From Chitinimonas sp. BJB300 (GTDB taxonomy: Bacteria; Pseudomonadota; Gammaproteobacteria; Burkholderiales; Chitinimonadaceae): 42,055 nt of DNA. This document shows, piece after piece, positions 7,440-16,067 of this stretch; position 1 is the first letter of the stretch, and every line of letters starts with the position of its first letter. The stretch covers positions 1 through 42,055 of the forward strand of contig NZ_PDZH01000030.1 in NCBI RefSeq assembly GCF_002735695.1, given 5' to 3'. Position numbers and translations under genes: made by a program. Below the pieces are notes generated by a model. That model searched no databases, had not been told where the DNA came from, and saw only the letters and a list, made by a program, of their open reading frames with translations.

Positions 7440-8312
7440 ATGATAAAAGATCCGCGCCCCTCAGGCAGTGCGAACTTACCAAGCAATGCAGGTACTTCCA
7501 GCACAGCCAGCCGTGAATTCAAATTCACCCAGCAGGACTTCGAGCGTGTTAAGAAGTTGATCTACGACTATGCGGGAATTGCCTTAAACGACAGTAAACA
7601 CGACATGGTTTACGGCCGCTTGGCCAAGCGTCTGCGTGCACACAATTTCAACACCTTTCAGGAATACTTGGTTTTGTTGGAACGGGGCAATGAAGCAGAG
7701 TGGGAAGCCTTTATTAACTCCCTTACCACCAACCTCACTTCTTTCTTTCGCGAAGCTCATCACTTCCCAGTTTTATTAGCCCATCTGCGGGCAAACAAAT
7801 CCGTAGGCACACTGAATATCTGGTGCTCTGCTTCCTCTACGGGCGAAGAACCCTGGTCACTAGCCATTACTGCAGCCGAAGCATTTGATAGCCTTAGCCC
7901 ACCCGTCAAAATCATCTCTACGGACTTGGATACCAGCGTACTCAAAACAGCGCAGGCAGGCATCTATAGCGCAGATAAGGTGGATAAACTTTCACCGCAG
8001 CAATTGAGTAAATTCTTCAACAAACGTAGTGATGGACAATTTGAGATTAAATCCGAATTGCGGGAGATCATGAGCTTTCGGCGTCAAAATCTCATTGAAC
8101 CCAACTGGTCGATTCGAGGCCCACTCGACGCCATATTTTGCCGCAATGTGATGATCTATTTTGATCGCGCCACACAATTAAAGATTCTGGAACGCTTTGC
8201 CCCACTGCTGCGACCCAATGGACTACTCTTTGTAGGACACTCTGAGAATCTCTACCATGCGGTGCATCTATTCAAGCTTCAGGGGAAAACAGTCTACGTC
8301 CTGGCGAAATAA
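7440..8312 (+). CDS. cheR: CheR-type protein-glutamate O-methyltransferase
   Basis: A 290-residue CheR protein. After a variable N-terminal tail comes the all-helical CheR N-domain (about 28–80), then the SAM-binding domain: TNLTSFFRE (about 98–106), WCSASSTGEEPWS starting at 128 (the family's SAM motif, usually with GC in place of AS), FCRNVMIYFD with Cys234, and the terminal GHSE motif. The enzyme methylates chemoreceptor glutamates with S-adenosylmethionine in chemotaxis or Wsp-like pathways. No cheA, cheB, cheW or receptor gene is near, so it is an orphan next to a Ser/Thr kinase. The start is the ATG giving MIKDPRP; its ribosome binding site is weak. Confidence 0.88.
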   Translation: MIKDPRPSGSANLPSNAGTSSTASREFKFTQQDFERVKKLIYDYAGIALNDSKHDMVYGRLAKRLRAHNFNTFQEYLVLLERGNEAEWEAFINSLTTNLTSFFREAHHFPVLLAHLRANKSVGTLNIWCSASSTGEEPWSLAITAAEAFDSLSPPVKIISTDLDTSVLKTAQAGIYSADKVDKLSPQQLSKFFNKRSDGQFEIKSELREIMSFRRQNLIEPNWSIRGPLDAIFCRNVMIYFDRATQLKILERFAPLLRPNGLLFVGHSENLYHAVHLFKLQGKTVYVLAK

Positions 8313-8333
8313 CAGATTCATTACTGCACGTAG

Positions 8334-8963
8334 ATCGGCATAGGGGCGACCAGATGTTCTGGCCGACCCCTGCCACACCACCCGGCATGCGGGTCCGCAC
8401 CGGGCGGTTGGAGCAGTTGAGGTCAATCTGCCTCCAATTGATGCACATCGCCCGGTTTCGCTGATCCAGACTCGCCACCACTATTTGTCTCGCTGCCAGG
8501 CCGGTTAAGGCTTCTCCTCTTCCAAGCGCATTTGGCGAGCTTCGCTCTCGCGAACATCTGAGACGCCACAGCAACGAGAGTCAAGAGGCTACACCTCCTA
8601 CTCCTTCGGCACTTCGCCCCATACAGGCAGCTACTATGGCCTCTGCTGACTTCTCGCTCCGGCTCGACACCGTCGCCCTTTCAGGCATAAGGCGAGATCT
8701 CCCCAGGTAAGAACGCACTCCTTCACCGCACAACCGCCGGATTTACGCCGCCTTGCCTTGATCACGAGAGCTTCGCGGAGTCATGCCCGCTCGCCCTGCT
8801 CGGCAGCGCCTTCTATCCGGTTCTTGTCCATCGGCTCGCGGTTTACGATCCACGCTTCCTTCCCACGCTCGGTCGCCCTCACGCAGTTGCGCTTCACTTC
8901 GTTCGCTGTGATCAACTTACGGCGAGACTTCCACCCGCAGGAGTGCGCCCATGCTGGGCGCAC
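8334..8963 (-). mobile_element. Group IIC intron, ORF-less ribozyme core
   Basis: Read on the minus strand, the element starts with GTGCG (8963–8959), the group II 5' consensus, and ends in AT at 8334. Domain V is at about 8376–8409: its stem opens CCGCCCGG and closes CCGGGTGG, with a small terminal loop and a two-base bulge, and it carries a CGC catalytic triad, the class C variant. Domain VI (8335–8375) pairs GGCAGGGG with CCCC-TA-TGCC, leaving a bulged A at 8341, eight bases from the 3' end. The 5' end abuts the T-run of the ppiD terminator, the typical class C target. At 630 bases the element has no reverse transcriptase, so the domain IV ORF is lost. It is antisense to any cheR read-through. 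Confidence 0.85.
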
Positions 8964-8996
8964 AAAAACAAAAAGGCACCACTTCAGGTGCCTTTT
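8964..8996 (-). terminator. ppiD terminator (bidirectional) and intron target
   Basis: Perfect 10-bp stem AAAAGGCACC/GGTGCCTTTT (8971–8980 and 8987–8996) with a 6-base loop. On the minus strand it is followed by TTTTTGTTTTT, after which the group II intron begins directly. On the plus strand it also has a T-rich tail, so it would have served cheR before the intron inserted. Confidence 0.9.
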
Positions 8997-9015
8997 GTTC
9001 TCAACACATGAATAA

Positions 9016-10827
9016 TCAAGGCTTCTCGACCTTGTGCTGTTCACGCAACTTCTGCAAATAAGCAGCCAACTCCATCTGAGCGCCAGCACTACTAATACTG
9101 CCCGCCAAACCTTCACGCATTCCGGCTTCCAATGGCGAGGCACCAGCAGCTGTCGCCACTCGATAGAGCGTAAATCCAGCTGGCGATTCCAACCCGGCAA
9201 ATGCCGACGCTTTCTCTTTAACAGATGCCGCAAAAATAGCGTTCAAGTCAGCTTTGGCTAATCCTTGTGGCTGCAAACGGCTCAATGTTCTCGCTGCTTG
9301 CCAAGCCAGTGAAACCGTCTCTCCTTTTTGAAGCGAAACCAGTGCTTTTTTGCCTTCTTCCAAGGCTTTGGCCTTCGCCCGATCCATCTTCAATTGCTCC
9401 GCAATTTTTCCGGAAACCTCCGCCAAAGCCTGTAACTTGGCAGGCTCATGCTGTACCACACGCGCCGCCAACAACGTACCAGGTTTCAGTTCAATAGCCT
9501 CGGTATTGTGCTTTTTATTCAAAACATCATCGGCAAACACCGCTTCCCGTACCTTTGCATCACCCAATATGCCGTCGGTAACTGCATCTTTGGTGAGCCA
9601 GTCACTCTCATTCATTGTCAACTTGAAAGCATCTGCTGCCGGCTTGAGGCTATCCGCTTGCTGATAAACCAAATCGGAAAACTGTTCACGAGCCTGCTCG
9701 AAACGTTTCTGCGCCATTTCCTGCTTAAGGCGCTGCTCAACCAATGACTTCACTTCATCAAACGACTTGACCCGAATATCGTCGAGCATCAGCACGTGGT
9801 AACCGTATTCGGTTTCAATCACGCCACTAAGCTCACCTTTGGCCAACTTGAATGCAGCCTCTTCAAAAGGCTTTACCATGGCGCCATGGCCAAAATACCC
9901 GAGGTCCCCCCCCTGAGGCGCAGAACCAGGATCTTGTGACTTCTGCTTAGCCAACTCAGCAAAACCAGCCGGGTTCTGTTTTAGTTGAGCTAACAATAAT
10001 TCTGCCGTCTTTTTAGCAGCGGTACGTTGCGCTGCCGATGCTTTGGCATCAGCACTAATCAGAATGTGTCGTACCTTGCGCTCTTCTGGCGCCAGCTCTT
10101 TCCTATTTGCTTCGTAATACGCACGCACCTTGTCTGCATCCACAGGCAAAGCAGCAGCCATTTCATCACGAGATAAAACCACGTAAGCGACCTTGACTCG
10201 CTCAGGTAAGCTGAACTCACGCTGATTAGCCTCGTAATACTGCTTAATATCCGGTTCAGACACGCTGATCTGCCCAGCATAAGCAGCCGGTGAGAACTGG
10301 AAGCTAGCTACTTCACGTGACTCCGCCAAAGCGTTCACTATGCGTTCTGCAGCAAGTTGGGAACCAAACCCACTCACTCCGACAGCGCCAGCCAATAACT
10401 GCAGGCGTAAATCATCACGTAGCCGCGATTCAAACTGCTCAACAGTCATTTGACGTGCAGCCAGTAAGCTTTTGTACCGCTCTACACTAAACTGACCATT
10501 TTCCTTGAAAGCATCAATTGCCATGATCTGCTCGCGCAACTGCGTATCACTGGCAATAACGTGACGGCTTCCGGCCTCACTTAGCAATACCTGACGCTGT
10601 ACCAAGTCTTGCAACAACTGAGCTTTATTTGCCGCAGCCAATGGCTCCCCGCCAGAAGCCATTGCTAAATCACGCTCAGTGATCTTCACGCCATTCACTT
10701 TAGCCAAATAGGGTTCGCCAATGGTAGCGCTATAGCCGGCTACGCCACCGCCAACCAGCAGCCCAACACCAACAAGGCCGAGCGCAACGGCCACCAAGGT
10801 TCGATTGTTCTGTACAAATTCAAACAT
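9016..10827 (-). CDS. ppiD: PpiD-like periplasmic folding factor (parvulin-type)
   Basis: A 603-residue inner-membrane-anchored chaperone. One transmembrane helix lies at about 10–33, followed by a SurA-like N-terminal chaperone region (about 40–215). A parvulin peptidyl-prolyl isomerase domain follows at about 240–345 (VRHILISAD; SQDPGSAPQGGDLGYFGHGAMVKPFEEAAF). A second, degenerate C-terminal chaperone part runs to the end. PpiD sits near the Sec translocon and assists folding of secreted proteins. Its place next to the tRNA-Asp/tRNA-Val genes and lon is common in betaproteobacteria. Its own terminator follows, and the group IIC intron is inserted right after that. Confidence 0.92.
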   Translation of the reverse strand: MFEFVQNNRTLVAVALGLVGVGLLVGGGVAGYSATIGEPYLAKVNGVKITERDLAMASGGEPLAAANKAQLLQDLVQRQVLLSEAGSRHVIASDTQLREQIMAIDAFKENGQFSVERYKSLLAARQMTVEQFESRLRDDLRLQLLAGAVGVSGFGSQLAAERIVNALAESREVASFQFSPAAYAGQISVSEPDIKQYYEANQREFSLPERVKVAYVVLSRDEMAAALPVDADKVRAYYEANRKELAPEERKVRHILISADAKASAAQRTAAKKTAELLLAQLKQNPAGFAELAKQKSQDPGSAPQGGDLGYFGHGAMVKPFEEAAFKLAKGELSGVIETEYGYHVLMLDDIRVKSFDEVKSLVEQRLKQEMAQKRFEQAREQFSDLVYQQADSLKPAADAFKLTMNESDWLTKDAVTDGILGDAKVREAVFADDVLNKKHNTEAIELKPGTLLAARVVQHEPAKLQALAEVSGKIAEQLKMDRAKAKALEEGKKALVSLQKGETVSLAWQAARTLSRLQPQGLAKADLNAIFAASVKEKASAFAGLESPAGFTLYRVATAAGASPLEAGMREGLAGSISSAGAQMELAAYLQKLREQHKVEKP

Positions 10828-10880
10828 CGGAAACGCATCTCCGCGCCTAAATTGGCGCCAGGTTGGATAAGCCGAAAGGC

Positions 10881-10915
10881 AAAAAAAAAGGGCGAACTTT
10901 ACAGTTCACCCTTTT
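10881..10915 (-). terminator. Terminator of the tRNA-Val/tRNA-Asp unit
   Basis: On the minus strand, GGGTGAACT pairs with AGTTCGCCC (9 bp, one G·T) around a 3-base loop, followed by nine T. It lies just after tRNA-Asp and before ppiD. Confidence 0.88.
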
Positions 10916-10919
10916 TGTC

Positions 10920-10996
10920 TGGCGGAGCGGACGGGACTCGAACCCGCGACCCCCGGCGTGACAGGCCGGTATTCTAACCAACTGAACTACCGCTCC
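10920..10996 (-). tRNA. tRNA-Asp (anticodon GTC)
   Basis: A 77-base cloverleaf with encoded CCA. The acceptor stem GGAGCGG/CCGCTCC is intact, the D-arm contains AGTTCAGTTGGTTAGAA, the anticodon loop reads CTGTCAC with anticodon GTC, and the T-arm contains GGTTCGAGTCC. It follows tRNA-Val in the same transcript. Confidence 0.97.
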
Positions 10997-11058
10997 AGAT
11001 TCGGTACTACGCCCGAGTGAGTGGCTATTAAAGCAATCGAATCGGTCGTTTTTATAAC

Positions 11059-11134
11059 TGGTGGGTGGTGACGGGTTCGAACCGCCGACATTCTGCGTGT
11101 AAGGCAGACGCTCTACCAACTGAGCTAACCACCC
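11059..11134 (-). tRNA. tRNA-Val (anticodon TAC)
   Basis: A 76-base cloverleaf with encoded CCA. The acceptor stem is GGGTGGT/ACCACCC, the D-arm TAGCTCAGTTGGTAGAGC, the anticodon loop CTTACAC with anticodon TAC, and the T-arm GGTTCGAACC. It is the first gene of the tRNA-Val/tRNA-Asp unit. Confidence 0.97.
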
Positions 11135-11203
11135 ATTGCTGCTTTAATATAAGCAAAACAAGGGTCGAATTAATTCGAAACACATCAATCCGACAAGACG
11201 ACT

Positions 11204-11233
11204 ACTATACCGCAGCTTTTAGCCATTTGCCAA
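11204..11233 (-). promoter_or_regulatory. Sigma-70 promoter of the tRNA-Val/tRNA-Asp unit
   Basis: On the minus strand, TTGGCA (11233–11228) and TATAGT (11209–11204) are spaced by 18 bases, about 70 bases upstream of mature tRNA-Val. The interval to lon holds no gene; in many betaproteobacteria hupB occupies it. Confidence 0.6.
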
Positions 11234-11363
11234 CAAGAAATCTAAATTTTTAGCAAAGTTTTGATTACACACGGCAGGCTGGCTCTGGCTTACAGCCTAT
11301 TCGCTCAAACAATAGCGGCAGAGAGCGCTAAACTCTCCACCGCGTCCTGGTACTGCAAACTCA

Positions 11364-13787
11364 CTAATGCTTTGTTAGTACCGTAGCGCCCGCTGCCGGG
11401 GGCGTAACTGCTTCTACCACTGGCGCAGCAGCCCCCACTTCTGCGGAATGTGGGACTGGCTGACGCTCTAAAGCCAATGTCAGCACTTGATCTATCCACT
11501 TCACGGGATGAATTTCCAGCTTTTGCTTAATATTGTCCGGAATTTCCACCAGATCCTTCATGTTGCCATCAGGGATAAGCACATGCTTGATGCCACCGCG
11601 GTGTGCTGCCAGCAGCTTTTCCTTCAAGCCGCCAATCGGCAATACTTCGCCACGCAAGGTGATTTCCCCGGTCATTGCAACATCTGCCCTCACTGGTATG
11701 CCAGTGAGGATAGACACCATCGCGGTCGTGATGGCAATACCTGCCGAGGGGCCATCTTTTGGGGTTGCACCTTCAGGTAGATGGATATGGATATCGTGCT
11801 TCTGATAAAAGTCGATATCCACACCCAAGCTGGCAGCTCGACTACGCACCACTGATAAAGCAGCCTGGATGGATTCTTGCATTACTTCTCCAAGCTTACC
11901 GGTGGTAATCATCTTGCCCTTACCAGGCAACGACACCGCTTCGATAGTCAACAGCTCTCCGCCCACTTCGGTCCAAGCCAAGCCGGTAACTTGGCCTATC
12001 TGATTGCTCTCTTCGGCCAAACCGTAGGTGTACTTGTGCACACTTAGATACTTTTCCAGATTCTTTGCGCTAACCGTTACTTTCTTCTCAGTAGGCTTGA
12101 GTAACAGCGCCTTGACCACCTTGCGGCAGATCTTCGCCACTTCGCGATCCAAACTACGCACACCAGCTTCACGCGTGTAGAAGCGGACAATGTCACGCAA
12201 CGCGGTTTCCTGAATGACCAGCTCGTTTTCCTTCAGGCCATTTGCCTTCATCTGCTTTGGCACCAAATACTTCTGGGCGATATTGACCTTTTCGTCCTCC
12301 GTGTAACCCGCCAAGCGAATGATTTCCATCCGATCAAGCAAAGGTGCAGGGATATTCAGCGAGTTGGCGGTAGCCACGAACATCACGTCGGATAGGTCGT
12401 ATTCCACTTCGATGTAGTGATCGACAAAGTTTTGATTCTGTTCTGGATCAAGAACCTCAAGCAGTGCCGAAGACGGATCACCGCGGAAGTCCTGGCCCAT
12501 TTTGTCAACTTCATCGAGCAGGAATAACGGATTTTTTACGCCCGCTTTCGTCATGCTTTGCAGAATCTTACCGGGCATGGAGCCGATATACGTACGGCGG
12601 TGGCCACGAATCTCAGCCTCATCGCGCACGCCACCAAGTGCCATGCGAATGAACTTACGGTTTGTCGCGCGCGCTATCGACTGCCCCAATGAAGTCTTAC
12701 CCACGCCGGGTGGCCCTACTAGGCACAGAATTGGCGCCTTCAGCTTATCTACACGCTGTTGCACAGCGAGATACTCAACAATACGTTCCTTGACCTTTTC
12801 CAAGCCGTAGTGGTCTTCTTCCAGTACCAGATCGGCACCAGCCAAGTCCTGGCTGATCTTGGTTTTTTTCTTCCAAGGCAGACCAATCAATGTATCGATG
12901 TAGTTGCGAACCACCGTAGCTTCAGCTGACATCGGTGACATCATCTTCAACTTCTTCAGCTCAGCTTCGGCCTTGACCTTGGCTTCCTTAGGCAAACCTG
13001 CCGACTTGAGCTTCTTTTCCAGCTCATCCAGTTCGGCACCCTCTTCGTTCTCACCCAACTCCTTCTGTATCGCTTTGACCTGCTCGTTCAGATAGTACTC
13101 GCGCTGGCTCTTCTCCATCTGCCGCTTGACCCGGCCACGGATACGCTTTTCAACCTGCAAAATATCGAGCTCAGCCTCAAGCTGCTTAAGCAGATGTTCC
13201 AAGCGCTCGCCCACATTGAACATTTCCAGGATGTCTTGTTTCTGCTCCAACTTGAGGGGCAGATGGGCAGCAATCGTGTCCGCCAAGCGGCCAGCACGCT
13301 CAATTCCTGCCAACGATGTCAGTACCTCAGGCGGGATTTTCTTATTCAACTTTACAAACTGGTCAAATTGCCCCAACAAGGCACGCCGCATCGCTTCAGT
13401 TTCAGTGTCCTCAGCTGCATCCATGGGTACAGGATGCGCAGTGGCTGTAAAGAAGCCTTCGTGCTCCTGAATCTCGTCCACCAGCGCGCGCTGGGTACCT
13501 TCCACAAGTACCTTCACGGTTCCATCCGGCAACTTGAGCATTTGCAAGATGGTGGCAACAGTACCAATATCGTACATGTCACCTGCTGATGGTTCGTCCT
13601 TAGCGGCGTTTTTCTGGGCTAGCAACAAAATCTGCTTACCCGCTTCCATCGCGGTTTCTAACGCGCGAATAGACTTGGGCCGGCCAACAAACAAGGGGAT
13701 GACCATATAGGGAAAGACCACAACATCACGCAGCGGAAGCAACGGTAAGTCAATGGCATGAGAAGGTAATTCAGCGTGCTGGGACAT
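11364..13787 (-). CDS. lon: ATP-dependent protease Lon
   Basis: An 807-residue Lon protease. The N-terminal substrate domain starts at [20 protein letters not shown] (about 14–33). The AAA+ module has Walker [11 protein letters not shown] and Walker [11 protein letters not shown]. The C-terminal peptidase has the Ser-Lys dyad at Ser681 (DGPSAGIA) and Lys724 ([10 protein letters not shown]). A poorly conserved Pro/Ala/Val tail of about 30 residues follows. Lon degrades misfolded and regulatory proteins in the cytoplasm. The frame is open back to an ATG at 13847, but a heat-shock-type promoter lies inside that extension and homology begins at MSQHAELP, so 13787 is preferred. It is the last gene of tig-clpP-clpX-lon. 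Confidence 0.95.
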   Translation of the reverse strand: MSQHAELPSHAIDLPLLPLRDVVVFPYMVIPLFVGRPKSIRALETAMEAGKQILLLAQKNAAKDEPSAGDMYDIGTVATILQMLKLPDGTVKVLVEGTQRALVDEIQEHEGFFTATAHPVPMDAAEDTETEAMRRALLGQFDQFVKLNKKIPPEVLTSLAGIERAGRLADTIAAHLPLKLEQKQDILEMFNVGERLEHLLKQLEAELDILQVEKRIRGRVKRQMEKSQREYYLNEQVKAIQKELGENEEGAELDELEKKLKSAGLPKEAKVKAEAELKKLKMMSPMSAEATVVRNYIDTLIGLPWKKKTKISQDLAGADLVLEEDHYGLEKVKERIVEYLAVQQRVDKLKAPILCLVGPPGVGKTSLGQSIARATNRKFIRMALGGVRDEAEIRGHRRTYIGSMPGKILQSMTKAGVKNPLFLLDEVDKMGQDFRGDPSSALLEVLDPEQNQNFVDHYIEVEYDLSDVMFVATANSLNIPAPLLDRMEIIRLAGYTEDEKVNIAQKYLVPKQMKANGLKENELVIQETALRDIVRFYTREAGVRSLDREVAKICRKVVKALLLKPTEKKVTVSAKNLEKYLSVHKYTYGLAEESNQIGQVTGLAWTEVGGELLTIEAVSLPGKGKMITTGKLGEVMQESIQAALSVVRSRAASLGVDIDFYQKHDIHIHLPEGATPKDGPSAGIAITTAMVSILTGIPVRADVAMTGEITLRGEVLPIGGLKEKLLAAHRGGIKHVLIPDGNMKDLVEIPDNIKQKLEIHPVKWIDQVLTLALERQPVPHSAEVGAAAPVVEAVTPPAAGATVLTKH

Positions 13788-13820
13788 AAATGGCATCCAG
13801 TGCGATAGTCGATGGCTGGA

Positions 13821-13848
13821 AGATGGGGTGTAGTAGGCACATTTCAAT
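13821..13848 (-). promoter_or_regulatory. Sigma-32-type heat-shock promoter of lon
   Basis: On the minus strand, ATTGAAA (13848–13842) and CCCCATCT (13828–13821) are separated by 13 bases. This is a close match to the sigma-32 consensus CTTGAAA / CCCCATNT. The predicted start of transcription is about 25 bases upstream of the lon ATG at 13787. Confidence 0.7.
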
Positions 13849-13902
13849 TGCCTACATGACCATATTCACCGAAATAGGATCAGTATGGCAATAAAACTGC
13901 GC

Positions 13903-13930
13903 AAAAAAGGAAACCGCCCAAGGCGGTTTC
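13903..13930 (-). terminator. Terminator between clpX and lon
   Basis: Perfect 9-bp stem GAAACCGCC/GGCGGTTTC with a 3-base loop; on the minus strand it runs into six T. It ends the clpX transcript, so lon depends mainly on its own promoter. Confidence 0.88.
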
Positions 13931-13952
13931 TTTTCACAAAACAGGGGCAAGC

Positions 13953-15224
13953 TCAAGCAGCCTGTACTTGCTGGGGATCAGCATGAACCATAATTGGCTG
14001 CCCCCCGTTCTCGATCACATTTTCATCAATGACCACTTTCTGCACATTCTCCTGCGAAGGCAGCTCATACATTGTTTCCAACAACGCGCCCTCGATAATG
14101 GAGCGCAAACCACGTGCACCGGTCTTTCGAACGAGCGCTTTACGGGCAATCGCCACCAAAGCTTCTGGCCGGACTTCCAGCTCGGCCCCTTCCAACTCAA
14201 ACAATTTCTGATATTGCTTAACCAGAGAATTCTTCGGCTCAATAAGAATCGTCACCAAGGCAGCCTCATCCAGCTCATCCAAGGTTGCGACCACAGGCAA
14301 GCGGCCAACAAATTCCGGAATCAGGCCAAACTTGATCAAATCTTCCGGTTCTGTCTCCCGCAAGGTCTTGCCTACGCTCTTACTTTCATCCTTGGAGTGG
14401 ACAGAAGCACCGAAGCCTATCCCACCCTTCTGTGAGCGCTGGCGAATAACATTAGCCAAGCCATCAAAAGCACCACCACAGATAAACAAGATATTGGTGG
14501 TATCAACCTGCAGAAATTCCTGGTTAGGGTGCTTACGACCGCCGGAGGGTGGAATCGATGCAACTGTACCTTCAATCAGCTTCAACAAGGCCTGCTGCAC
14601 GCCTTCGCCCGATACATCGCGGGTAATAGATGGATTATCCGACTTACGTGAAATCTTATCGATCTCATCGATATAAATAATGCCGCGCTGCGCCTTCTCA
14701 ATGTCCCAATCGCACTTTTGCAAGAGCTTGGAAACAATGTTCTCCACATCCTCTCCGACGTAGCCTGCTTCTGTAAGCGTAGTAGCATCCGCCATCACGA
14801 AAGGCACATCAAGGAGGCGCGCCAACGTCTGAGCAAGCAAAGTCTTGCCAGAACCCGTTGGGCCAATCAGCAAGATATTGGATTTTGCCAACTCAACGTC
14901 ACCGGCCTTGGCAGCCGGATTAGCCAAGCGCTTATAGTGGTTGTATACGGCAACAGCCAACGATTTCTTTGCTTTGTCCTGACCAATTACATATTGATCA
15001 AGCGACTCCCGAATCTCAGCCGGCGTAAGAAGTTTGCCTGTCGTACCCGTCTTGGCTGCCGTTGTACTGCCGGCGCCAGACTGCAACTCCTCACGGATAA
15101 TATCGTTGCACAGCTCAATACACTCGTCGCAAATAAATACCTGCGGACCTGCGATCAGCTTGCGTACTTCATGCTGGCTTTTGCCACAGAAGGAACAGTA
15201 AAGGAGTTTTTCTTTGTCAGTCAT
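13953..15224 (-). CDS. clpX: ClpX, ATPase subunit of the ClpXP protease
   Basis: A 423-residue AAA+ unfoldase that recognises tagged or regulatory proteins and feeds them to ClpP. The N-terminal zinc-binding domain uses Cys10, Cys13, Cys32 and Cys35. Walker A is [10 protein letters not shown] and Walker [11 protein letters not shown]. The IGF loop that docks on ClpP is present (GGIGFGASV), and the sensor-2 region contains [10 protein letters not shown]. The length and all motifs are normal. It lies downstream of clpP in the same orientation, with an 80-base gap, and is closed by a terminator before lon. Confidence 0.96.
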   Translation of the reverse strand: MTDKEKLLYCSFCGKSQHEVRKLIAGPQVFICDECIELCNDIIREELQSGAGSTTAAKTGTTGKLLTPAEIRESLDQYVIGQDKAKKSLAVAVYNHYKRLANPAAKAGDVELAKSNILLIGPTGSGKTLLAQTLARLLDVPFVMADATTLTEAGYVGEDVENIVSKLLQKCDWDIEKAQRGIIYIDEIDKISRKSDNPSITRDVSGEGVQQALLKLIEGTVASIPPSGGRKHPNQEFLQVDTTNILFICGGAFDGLANVIRQRSQKGGIGFGASVHSKDESKSVGKTLRETEPEDLIKFGLIPEFVGRLPVVATLDELDEAALVTILIEPKNSLVKQYQKLFELEGAELEVRPEALVAIARKALVRKTGARGLRSIIEGALLETMYELPSQENVQKVVIDENVIENGGQPIMVHADPQQVQAA

Positions 15225-15304
15225 GGCAACCTCGCCATTGGAATGGTTGCTCGAGCAGCATCGGCTTTAGTGCAAGGGCCGGCAAACCGACCAGCCCTTA
15301 CCTA

Positions 15305-15952
15305 TCAAGCCAAAACGTCGCGCGAGGTAATTACCTTGTCGACCAAGCCATAAGCCTGGGCTTCATCAGCAGTCATGAAGTTATCGCGATCACTATCACG
15401 TGTTATTTCTTCCAGTGAACGGCCTGTATGTTCAGCCATCAATTTATTCAACCGTTCACGCAAGCTGAGAATGTACTTGGCATGAATTTCAATATCTGTG
15501 GCTTGCCCCTGGAAACCGCCCAAAGGCTGGTGAATCATTACTGTCGAGTTTGGCAAGGCATAACGTTTACCCTTAGTGCCCGCCTGTAACAAAAACGCCC
15601 CCATGCTAGCTGCCATCCCCACACACAAGGTGGACACATCCGGCTTGATGAACTGCATTGTGTCATAGATCGACATACCAGCCGAAATTGAACCACCCGG
15701 GCTGTTGATGTAGAGGAATATATCCTTATCAGGATTCTCTGACTCCAGAAACAACATCTGGGCAACAACAAGGTTAGCGGTGGCATCGTTAACCGGTCCC
15801 ACCAAGAAAATGACACGCTCTTTCAAAAGACGTGAATAGATATCGTAAGCCCGCTCACCACGTCCGCTCTGTTCAATGACCATGGGCACATAGCCCAAGC
15901 CCTGCGGCTCAATGTGCGTCTTATTCCAATCAGCTTGGTTCCAGGTACTCAT
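15305..15952 (-). CDS. clpP: ClpP, proteolytic subunit of ClpXP
   Basis: A 215-residue serine peptidase that forms the double-heptamer proteolytic chamber. The catalytic triad is Ser116 (GMAASMGAF), His141 (MIHQP) and Asp190 (DSDRDNF), with the same spacing as in E. coli ClpP. The [20 protein letters not shown] segment is typical of the N-terminus. The frame is open to an ATG at 16000, but AGGA six bases before the ATG at 15952 and the family length support the shorter form. It lies between tig and clpX, as usual. Confidence 0.95.
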   Translation of the reverse strand: MSTWNQADWNKTHIEPQGLGYVPMVIEQSGRGERAYDIYSRLLKERVIFLVGPVNDATANLVVAQMLFLESENPDKDIFLYINSPGGSISAGMSIYDTMQFIKPDVSTLCVGMAASMGAFLLQAGTKGKRYALPNSTVMIHQPLGGFQGQATDIEIHAKYILSLRERLNKLMAEHTGRSLEEITRDSDRDNFMTADEAQAYGLVDKVITSRDVLA

Positions 15953-15998
15953 AATGTCCTGACGAATTAGGTAGCGATAGCAGAAATGACCAGGAAGC

Positions 15999-16049
15999 AA
16001 ACGGGCCCGGCCGGCCTATACCCTAAGGTGAGGCGGACGAGCCCGTTTT
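15999..16049 (-). terminator. Possible tig–clpP attenuator hairpin
   Basis: On the minus strand AAAACGGGC can pair with GCCCGTTTG across a long inner region that is itself G+C-rich. It is followed by a weak T-rich stretch. It lies between tig and clpP and may reduce, rather than stop, read-through. Confidence 0.4.
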
Positions 16050-16067
16050 CAATACTGCAAATAAGTC

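Noticed and set aside
8781-9233. Minus-strand frame across the intron and ppiD end
   Set aside because: It runs through the group II ribozyme core and the terminator in the wrong frame for ppiD; it is a shadow.
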